Below, one piece after another: positions 1 to 5,081 of a stretch of 5,534 nt of DNA. Position numbers and translations under genes: made by a program. The notes below the pieces were generated by a model. That model was not told where the DNA came from. It worked only from the letters and a program-made list of their open reading frames with translations, and ran no database searches. Each line of letters opens with the position of its first letter. Position 1 is the stretch's first letter. This DNA is from Planctomycetota bacterium (GTDB lineage: Bacteria; Planctomycetota; UBA1135; JALUZX01): contig JALUZX010000802.1 of the NCBI GenBank assembly GCA_027011425.1, positions 1-5,534 of the forward strand. Direction: 5' to 3'.

Positions 1-1
1 G

Positions 2-982
2 CGCCGCGCCCACCCGGCCGCCCCCGGCCGGAACCGGGCCCTCTTCGAGGAGGCCCGGGCCTTGCGGAGCCTGGGAAAGAAAGGAGAGGCCGCCTCGGCC
101 CTGGGGGCCATGAAACCCCTGGGGCTCTCCCCGGGCGAGCGCCTCCTGGCGGCCCTATGGCTGGCCGAAGTAGGCGCCTCTCCCTTCCAGATCGCCCCCT
201 TGCTGGAGGGACTTGGAGCCAAGGACCTGCCCTCCTTCCGGGAACGATTCCTCCTGGCGGCCCTGCTCTCCCGGGAGCCGGGCAAGGAAGAGGCCGCCCT
301 TTCCCTCCTGGGGGGCCTATCCCCCGGTCCCGGAGACCCGGACCCGGACAAGGTCCGGGCCAGGGTGAAGGAGCTGGAGGGGGCCCTGCCCGGACTTCCC
401 GAGCCCCTGGCCCGATCTCTCCGGGGCCTTCTCTACCGGAGGTGGCTTGCGCTCCTCCCTGGGGCCCCGGAACGTCCCATGTTGGAAGCCTCCCTGGCGG
501 GCCTCCGCCTCAAACCCGGGGATCCCCTTCCGCGCCTGGAAGGAAAGGACCTTGAAGGCAGGCCCTTCCAGGTCCCCTCTTCCGGCCCTCTCCTCCTCCT
601 TTTCTGGGAGTCCAGGAACCCGGCCTCCCTCCAGGCTTTGAAGGAAGCCGCCGCCCTGGCGCGCGCCCGCGCAGCCTCCCCGATCCTGGTGGCGGCCCCT
701 CTCCTGGACCGGAGGAAGAGGGACCTGGAAAAAATCCGGTCCCGACTCCCTTCGGGAGCAACCATCCTCTGGGACGGGAAAGGCCGGCGGAGCCCCCTGG
801 CCCTGGCCTTTGCCGTGGACCGGGTGCCCTTCCTGGTTCTTGCCGATTCCAGGGGACGCATCCTCTTCCTGGGGTTGACCCAAAGGGACATCCGGGAAAA
901 AATCGAGAGGTTCTTTTCCGTCAAGGACCATGGAAAGCCCCCGCAGGAAACCTCGAAGCCACGGAAGGAGGCCCGCCATTAA
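2..982 (+). CDS. TlpA-like thioredoxin-fold protein lacking CxxC, 5' end outside window
   Basis: The frame is open from base 2, and the first codons align with the helical region of the next gene, so the true start lies upstream; the TTG at 62 is internal. The first ~165 visible residues are Leu/Ala-rich helices that look like degenerate TPR-type repeats. A TlpA/AhpC-TSA-like thioredoxin domain follows, with the usual entry motif (KPGDPLPRLEGKDLEGRPF), the first core strand (LLLLFW) and a cis-proline in DRVPFLVL (codon at 827). Where TlpA proteins have WCxxC, this one reads NPAS (617-628), and no cysteine is visible anywhere. Disulfide exchange is therefore not expected; a scaffold or binding role is an inference. 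By comparison with its neighbour about 120 N-terminal residues, including any signal peptide, are missing. Its 3' end overlaps the next gene. Fold assignment is fairly sure; function is unknown. Confidence 0.8.
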   Translation, partial: RRAHPAAPGRNRALFEEARALRSLGKKGEAASALGAMKPLGLSPGERLLAALWLAEVGASPFQIAPLLEGLGAKDLPSFRERFLLAALLSREPGKEEAALSLLGGLSPGPGDPDPDKVRARVKELEGALPGLPEPLARSLRGLLYRRWLALLPGAPERPMLEASLAGLRLKPGDPLPRLEGKDLEGRPFQVPSSGPLLLLFWESRNPASLQALKEAAALARARAASPILVAAPLLDRRKRDLEKIRSRLPSGATILWDGKGRRSPLALAFAVDRVPFLVLADSRGRILFLGLTQRDIREKIERFFSVKDHGKPPQETSKPRKEARH

Positions 983-2183
983 TACTACGGTGCAAGGAAT
1001 TCTTCTCGCGACATTCCTCCTTCTCCCGGCGGGGAGATCCCTCCCCGCCCAAGGGAAAAAACCCCTTTCCAGCCCGGGTATGAAGGCCCTGGAAGCAGCC
1101 AGAAAGTCCCGGCTGGATGCCATGAAGAACCTGGGACTCAAAGGCGGCAGGCTCACCTTCCACGGCCACGTCACCCGCGAGGAAATCCTGAAGAAGATCA
1201 AGGAAATTTCGAAGAAACTGAAACTGATCCAGAAGAAGTGGATCGCCGACCTTGAAAAACTGAACGCCAAATATTCGTCCGATCCGGCCATCAACAAGAT
1301 CCGCTGGGAACTGGGGCGAGCCTACCTCCGGGCGGGACGCGGAAAGAAGGCCAGGGAGATCCTCAAACTCCTGGGGCCGTCGGGCTTCACCCTGGACGAA
1401 AGGATGACCATCATCCGCATTCTTCTCAACTTCGACATGGAGAAAAAGGCTGGGGTCATGCTGGCCGGCCTGGACATCTCCAGCATCCGGGAACCAAGAC
1501 CCCGCCTCCTGGCGTCGGCCCTGGCCGCCGCCACAGGCCGGGACCAGGCCGCCCTGGAAGGCCTCAAAGACGACCTGGCGGACATCGAGGACGGAGAGGA
1601 GATGTGGGACGTGGTGGACGACCTGGAGAGAAGGGCCCTCATCTTTCCGGCCGACCTCTACAGGCCGCTTCTGGCCCTCCTCTACAAGAACGCCCTGAAG
1701 CGATTTCCGGATTCCGACCCCGGGGGAAAGAGACGGGCCCTGTTGAAAGGCCTGGCCCTCAAGGTAGGCTCGGTCCCCCCCCCAATCTCGGTTACGGACC
1801 TGGCGGGCAGGAAATGGGACTGGAAGGCCTTTTCCGGCAAAGCCGTCCTGGTCTACTTCTGGGCCACATGGAAACCCTCCTCCCTGAAGCACCTGGATCC
1901 CCTGGTCAAAATCTACAAGAAATACCATCCCAGGGGTTTCGAAATCCTCGGAGTCTCCCTGGACAAACCCGCCTCCGAGGCCGAGACCTTCGTGAAAAAG
2001 AAGAAACTCCCCTGGATCCAGGCCTGTGACGGCAAGGGATGGCTCGGCCCCCTGGTGAAGGCCTTCGCCGTCAAGGAGATCCCCTTCTCCATCCTGATCG
2101 GACCGGACGGCAAAGTGGCGGGCCTCGACCTCTACGAAAAGGATCTGGAGGCCCGCCTCGAGGACATCCTCCCGGAGAAATAG
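930..2183 (+). CDS. Exported TlpA-like thioredoxin-fold protein lacking CxxC
   Basis: A 417-residue protein if started at ATG 930. Residues 1-16 are Arg/Lys-rich, 21-36 hydrophobic (GILLATFLLLPAG), and a signal-peptidase site is plausible near LPA-Q (40/41), so export is likely. Residues 80-115 form a lysine-rich, possibly coiled-coil helix, followed by TPR-like helices to about 275. Residues 278-417 are a TlpA-type thioredoxin domain: strand VLVYFWATW, then KPSS (315-318, bases 1872-1883) where CPPC is normal, a DGKGW motif (367-371) and cis-proline 385 in KEIPF. The only cysteine, 366, is not at the active site, so redox catalysis is unlikely. It aligns with the preceding gene from the helical region to the C-terminus, implying tandem duplication. 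It overlaps that gene by 53 bases. The start is uncertain: a strong AAGGAGG at 965-971 would instead serve an ATT at 978 or, at long spacing, GTG at 990, but only ATG 930 gives a basic n-region. Confidence 0.85.
   Translation: MESPRRKPRSHGRRPAINTTVQGILLATFLLLPAGRSLPAQGKKPLSSPGMKALEAARKSRLDAMKNLGLKGGRLTFHGHVTREEILKKIKEISKKLKLIQKKWIADLEKLNAKYSSDPAINKIRWELGRAYLRAGRGKKAREILKLLGPSGFTLDERMTIIRILLNFDMEKKAGVMLAGLDISSIREPRPRLLASALAAATGRDQAALEGLKDDLADIEDGEEMWDVVDDLERRALIFPADLYRPLLALLYKNALKRFPDSDPGGKRRALLKGLALKVGSVPPPISVTDLAGRKWDWKAFSGKAVLVYFWATWKPSSLKHLDPLVKIYKKYHPRGFEILGVSLDKPASEAETFVKKKKLPWIQACDGKGWLGPLVKAFAVKEIPFSILIGPDGKVAGLDLYEKDLEARLEDILPEK
965..971 (+). promoter_or_regulatory. Shine-Dalgarno-like AAGGAGG inside the gene overlap
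   Basis: AAGGAGG is a near-perfect ribosome-binding sequence within the last codons of the upstream gene. It lies 6 bases before an in-frame ATT (978-980) that overlaps the upstream TAA (980-982), and 18 bases before an in-frame GTG (990). It sits downstream of the ATG at 930, so if functional it would move the start of the second TlpA-like gene. It may equally be a chance result of Lys/Arg/Glu codons. Confidence 0.35.
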
Positions 2184-2193
2184 GTCCCTCCGG
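2172..2193 (+). terminator. Weak hairpin at the convergent gene junction
   Basis: CCGGAG (2172-2177) and CTCCGG (2188-2193) can form a perfect 6-bp stem with a 10-base loop spanning the TAG of the plus-strand gene. A T-run (2207-2211) follows, but 13 bases after the stem, too far for a classic intrinsic terminator. No T-run follows on the minus strand. The position between two converging stop codons is the main argument; the structure itself is weak. Confidence 0.25.
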
Positions 2194-2199
2194 CGTCCC

Positions 2200-3630
2200 C
2201 TACCTCTTTTTGGGTTTCTTTTTGGGCTTGGGGACCAGCTTCTCCAGGGCCGGGATCCGCTCCAAGGCCCTCTTGACGTCCGGATCCTTGGCGGCGGCCG
2301 GTTTCTTTTTGGCATATTCCGCCACGACCTTGTAGAGCTTCAAGGCCTTGTCGTAGCGCCCGAGCTTGTCCATGCAATCCCCGAGCACGGCGAGGCAGGG
2401 CGCCCCCGCGCCCCCCTTGGCGGCCTGGACCAGCGGCCGGACCGCGGCCTTCCACTTCCCCTGCCTGTGAAGGGAGAGCCCCAGACCGTATGCGGCCGCC
2501 GTGTATCCGGGAAACTTGGCCAGGCATCTGCGGAAGAAATTCTCCGCCCTGGAATAGGCCCTTTCCCGGAAGGCCAGGCGGCCGAGACCGAAAAGGGGCT
2601 GGACATACTTGGGGTCCAGGCGGACCGCCGCCCTGTAGGCGCTCGCCGCCTGGGAATTCCGCTTCAGGGCGGTGAGGGCGTCCCCCGCCAGCCTGTGCAA
2701 GGGCGCGAGCCCCGGCGCCAGGCGGATCCCCTGCTCCAGCAGGGAGAGGGCCCGGCCGGTCTTTCCCCGGGAAAGGAGCTTCCTGGCGGGATCGTAGTAT
2801 TTCCGGTAGATCCGATGATTGCGCTTGAGGGAGGCCAGGTGGCGGTTCCAGCGGGCCGCGAACCGTCCGTCTCCCTGGATGTCCGCCTTGGTCAGCCCGA
2901 AGGTCGGGATCTCCTTCCGGAGTTTCCTGATCCTGTCCTTTCCCGGGGGATGGGTGGAAAAAAGGGTCGAAAGGAGGCCCGGATCCGACCCGCCGAGCCT
3001 CAGGAGGATCTCCTGGACCTCCACGGCGCACTGGGGATCCCACCCTGCCCGCCAGGCGTAGTAGGCCCCGAGCTTGTCGGCCTGGTATTCCTGGCTTCGC
3101 CCGTAATGGAGGGAAAAGAGCTTGAACCCCAAGACGGCCCCTCCCGCCAGGTCCCGGCCCAGGGCCTCGCCGAGAAGGCCCATTCCCAGGCCGGCCACCA
3201 TGTTCCTCGTGGCCCCCACGGCGGAGTGGCGGGCCGCCACGTGGCCCATCTCGTGGCCCATCACGGCGGCGAATTGCCCCTCGTTCTGCAAGAGCACAAG
3301 GAGCCCTCTCGTGACGAACACGTGCCCCGGGATGGCGAATGCGTTGGGAAGGGACGTATCCAGGACCCTGAAATCCACGGGCAGGTTGGCCCGATGGGAG
3401 ACCGCGTGGAGCCTGAGGACGATCGTCCCCAGGTAGCGCTTGAGTTCCGGATCCTGGTATTCATGCTCGTAACTGGAGACGATGGAAGGCAGGGCCTCGT
3501 TCCCCATCCGGAGTTCCTCGGCCTCGGAGACCAGCATGAATTGCTTGTGGCCCGTCACGGGGTTGGTGACGCAGGCCGCCGGAAGGAGGCAGAGGAGGAC
3601 GGGGAGGGCCCGGGCTGCAAGAAACCTCAT
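2200..3630 (-). CDS. M48 metalloprotease-TPR lipoprotein (BepA-like)
   Basis: A 476-residue predicted zinc protease of the cell envelope. The first 20 residues form a signal peptide ending LLPAAC; Cys20 is the likely lipidated residue, followed by the TNPVTGHKQF stretch typical of M48 lipoproteins. The zinc motif HEMGH is at 126-130, the third ligand Glu181 in EYQAD, and a THP motif at 226-228 is placed like the regulatory histidine region of BepA. Residues ~275-440 hold about four TPR-like units (for example AYRAAVRLDP), and the protein ends in a basic tail, PKPKKKPKKR. Domain order matches E. coli BepA, which handles misassembled outer-membrane proteins; that role here is inferred. The start at 3630 is preferred because it gives the signal peptide and has GGAGGT (3636-3641) five bases upstream; the frame is open to 3768 but that would overlap the lipoprotein gene by over 100 bases. 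Its ATG overlaps the preceding stop (ATGA), suggesting coupling. Confidence 0.9.
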   Translation of the reverse strand: MRFLAARALPVLLCLLPAACVTNPVTGHKQFMLVSEAEELRMGNEALPSIVSSYEHEYQDPELKRYLGTIVLRLHAVSHRANLPVDFRVLDTSLPNAFAIPGHVFVTRGLLVLLQNEGQFAAVMGHEMGHVAARHSAVGATRNMVAGLGMGLLGEALGRDLAGGAVLGFKLFSLHYGRSQEYQADKLGAYYAWRAGWDPQCAVEVQEILLRLGGSDPGLLSTLFSTHPPGKDRIRKLRKEIPTFGLTKADIQGDGRFAARWNRHLASLKRNHRIYRKYYDPARKLLSRGKTGRALSLLEQGIRLAPGLAPLHRLAGDALTALKRNSQAASAYRAAVRLDPKYVQPLFGLGRLAFRERAYSRAENFFRRCLAKFPGYTAAAYGLGLSLHRQGKWKAAVRPLVQAAKGGAGAPCLAVLGDCMDKLGRYDKALKLYKVVAEYAKKKPAAAKDPDVKRALERIPALEKLVPKPKKKPKKR

Positions 3631-3857
3631 CTTCCACCTCCCGGACGGACCACGTAGGAGGTCCGCGAATCGAAGGGATCCTTGTAATCCAGGTGCTGCT
3701 CCAACTGGGTCAGGGGAACCAGTCCCCTGGGCTTGGGAAGCAGAACCATGTCCTCGCTCACGCTGCATCCCCCCATGGAAAGGACAAGAAAGGCGGGGCC
3801 CAAAAAGAGGAGGAAGGCGGAGAGGGCCGGAATCCTTCGTTTCTTTCTTTCTTTCAT
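3627..3857 (-). CDS. Small predicted lipoprotein of unknown function
   Basis: A 76-residue protein with a textbook lipoprotein signal: basic n-region KERKKRR (2-8), hydrophobic core (11-27) and lipobox SMGGC with Cys31. The mature part is only 46 residues, reading SEDMVLLPKPRGLVPLTQLE then HLDYKDPFDSRTSYV and a Gly-rich end; I recognise no family. The start ATG (3855-3857) has GGAGT (3864-3868) six bases upstream. The stop TGA shares bases with the ATG of the M48 protease gene, and the protease's Shine-Dalgarno lies in this gene's final Gly codons, so the two are probably translated together. It could be a partner, anchor or regulator of the protease, by position alone. The residue after the lipid cysteine is Ser, which in E. 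coli rules would not retain it in the inner membrane. A (GAAA)4 repeat runs from the start codon onward. Confidence 0.8.
   Translation of the reverse strand: MKERKKRRIPALSAFLLFLGPAFLVLSMGGCSVSEDMVLLPKPRGLVPLTQLEQHLDYKDPFDSRTSYVVRPGGGR
3636..3641 (-). promoter_or_regulatory. Shine-Dalgarno of the M48 protease gene
   Basis: On the minus strand GGAGGT precedes the ATG at 3630 by 5 bases. It is made from the terminal Gly-Gly codons of the small lipoprotein gene. This site decides the protease start in favour of 3630 over the longer open frame to 3768 and fits translational coupling through the ATGA overlap. Confidence 0.7.
3840..3855 (-). repeat. Tetranucleotide repeat (GAAA)4 at a start codon
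   Basis: Four perfect TTTC units on the plus strand read as GAAA x4 on the minus strand, beginning with the G of the small lipoprotein's ATG and encoding its basic n-region. Gain or loss of one unit would shift the reading frame. Four copies is short for a contingency repeat, so this may simply reflect Lys/Arg/Glu codons. Confidence 0.8.
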
Positions 3858-3886
3858 GGATTCACTCCGGAGATGGGAACGGAGCC

Positions 3887-3892
3887 ATTGTA
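3887..3892 (-). promoter_or_regulatory. Possible -10 element upstream of the lipoprotein-protease pair
   Basis: TACAAT on the minus strand matches the sigma-70 -10 consensus at five of six positions and lies about 30 bases before the lipoprotein start. No convincing -35 hexamer is found at 16-18 bases. It would give a leader of about 20-25 bases containing the GGAGT ribosome site. Weak evidence in a phylum-unknown genome. Confidence 0.2.
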
Positions 3893-3894
3893 AA

Positions 3895-3911
3895 CCTTCC
3901 CGGGAGGAAGG
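3895..3911 (-). terminator. Small hairpin in the 84-base gap after the NIF3 gene
   Basis: CCTTCC and GGAAGG form a perfect 6-bp stem with a 5-base loop, about 30 bases downstream of the NIF3 stop on the minus strand. Only three T residues follow directly, so it is at best a weak or partial terminator. It is the only structure seen in the gap 3858-3941 besides the -10-like element and the ribosome site. Confidence 0.25.
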
Positions 3912-3941
3912 AGAAACGCAGAACCCAGAAAGGGGTGAAAA

Positions 3942-5081
3942 TCACGCCCTGGAGAGAGGAGGACGGTCGGCGCGGGAGACAATTACCTGGAGCCCCGGGA
4001 GCCTCTCGCCGATCCTCCCCGCCAGGACCGGCAGGAACCCCCGCTCCGTCTCGGTATGTCCGCAGAGGATCACGCCCCGCGCGGAAGCCAGGTGGGCCAG
4101 CACGTCGTGGTGGCTCATCTCCCCTGTGAGAACCACCTGGGCCCGCTCCTCCCCGCGGAGGACCTGGTTCCCCGCGCCGGCGCAGAGAGCCGCCCGCTTC
4201 ACCTCCCGGAGTCCGGGGGGAAAGGCCGCCGAGAGGGAGGACACAGCGAGCCCCTTCTTCACCCTGCGGACCAGGGCCCCAGGCGTGAGGGGCCGGGACC
4301 ATTCCACCAGCCTCCCCTGGCCCGCGCCCGGAATATGTTTTCGTTCCAAAGGATAGATGTCCCAGGCAGGTTCTTCGTAGGGGTGGACCCGGGCCATCAC
4401 CTCGGCGATCCGGGGAAGGTGGGCGGGGGAAAAGACCATCTCCAGCCGGACCTCCCGCACCTTCTCCAGGCGCCCCTTCTCCCCCACGACGGGGGAAGTA
4501 TTTTCCCCTCCGAAAAAGGTCCCCGTTCCTTCCAGGTTGAAGGAACACTCCCTGTAGCCGCCGATCCTCCCCGCCCCCTCCCGGGCAAGAGCCGAGCGCA
4601 GGTCGTCGGCCTTCTCGGGGGGCACGAAAGCGACCAGCTTGAACTCCCTGGGAGCCTCGCACGGCGCCAAGGGCGAGGTCCGGTCAGGCCCGAGAATCCC
4701 GGCGAGCCAATCGTTGACCCCGCCGGGGGCCGCGTCCAGGGCGGTGTGGGGGGAGTAGACCGGAATCCCCGCCTGGACCGCCCGGATCAGCACCCGCTCC
4801 CCGGGACGCCGCCAGGAAAGGCTCTTCAAGGGATGGAACAGGGGAGGGTGGTAGGCCAGGATCATTCCGGCCTTCTTTTCCAGGGCCTCTTCCAGCACGG
4901 ATTCGGTCAAGTCCACCGCGAGAAAGAGCCTGGCCAGCCGGCCCTCCTCCCGGGGCTCCACCAGGAGTCCCACCCGGTCCCACTCCTCGGCGCACTCCAG
5001 GGGCGCCAGGTCCTCCAGCACGTCCAGGACCTCTCTCCAGGTCCGGCCGCCCTTTTTCTCCGCGGCTTTCTTCCCCGCCAT
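3942..5081 (-). CDS. NIF3/DUF34 dinuclear metal-centre protein, long form
   Basis: A 379-residue cytoplasmic protein of the NIF3 (YbgI/YqfO) family, often labelled 'GTP cyclohydrolase I type 2-like'; the biological role is unsettled and a metal-handling function has been proposed. The N-terminal lobe has EEWDRVGLLVE (32-42), AYHPPLFHP (76-84, His78), and SPHTALDAAPGGVND (110-124; His112, Asp116). Residues ~145-245 form the inserted PII/CutA-like domain of long members, with GTGTFF and HPYEEPAWDIY. The C-terminal lobe has TGEMSHHDVL (319-328) and CGHTETERGF (340-349; His342 and Glu346 likely metal ligands). All expected metal-site motifs are present, so it looks intact. Several motifs read like animal NIF3L1 rather than short YbgI. 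ATG 5081 is preferred over the adjacent GTG 5084 because of ribosome-site spacing. The start overlaps the kinase stop by one base (TGATG). Confidence 0.92.
   Translation of the reverse strand: MAGKKAAEKKGGRTWREVLDVLEDLAPLECAEEWDRVGLLVEPREEGRLARLFLAVDLTESVLEEALEKKAGMILAYHPPLFHPLKSLSWRRPGERVLIRAVQAGIPVYSPHTALDAAPGGVNDWLAGILGPDRTSPLAPCEAPREFKLVAFVPPEKADDLRSALAREGAGRIGGYRECSFNLEGTGTFFGGENTSPVVGEKGRLEKVREVRLEMVFSPAHLPRIAEVMARVHPYEEPAWDIYPLERKHIPGAGQGRLVEWSRPLTPGALVRRVKKGLAVSSLSAAFPPGLREVKRAALCAGAGNQVLRGEERAQVVLTGEMSHHDVLAHLASARGVILCGHTETERGFLPVLAGRIGERLPGLQVIVSRADRPPLSRA

Noticed and set aside
317..1297. 326-codon minus-strand frame spanning both TlpA-like genes
   Set aside because: It crosses two supported genes, lacks domain features and depends on the rarity of stop codons in GC-rich DNA.
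2184..2199. Strong bidirectional terminator between the convergent genes
   Set aside because: The gap is only 16 bases; the one hairpin found is short, has a long loop and is not directly followed by a T-run on either strand.
921..2315. 464-codon open frame on the minus strand antisense to the second TlpA-like gene
   Set aside because: It mirrors the coding frame in high-GC DNA, has low-complexity Gly/Arg/Pro/Gln content, no recognisable domain, and would run into the M48 gene's 3' end.
2467..3657. 396-codon plus-strand open frame opposite the M48 protease
   Set aside because: The minus strand carries clear HEMGH, EYQAD and TPR motifs; the plus frame is compositionally biased and without domains, so it is a shadow.
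3631..3768. Upstream extension of the M48 frame to 3768
   Set aside because: It would place 46 hydrophilic residues before a clear signal peptide and overlap the lipoprotein gene; the good ribosome site supports 3630.
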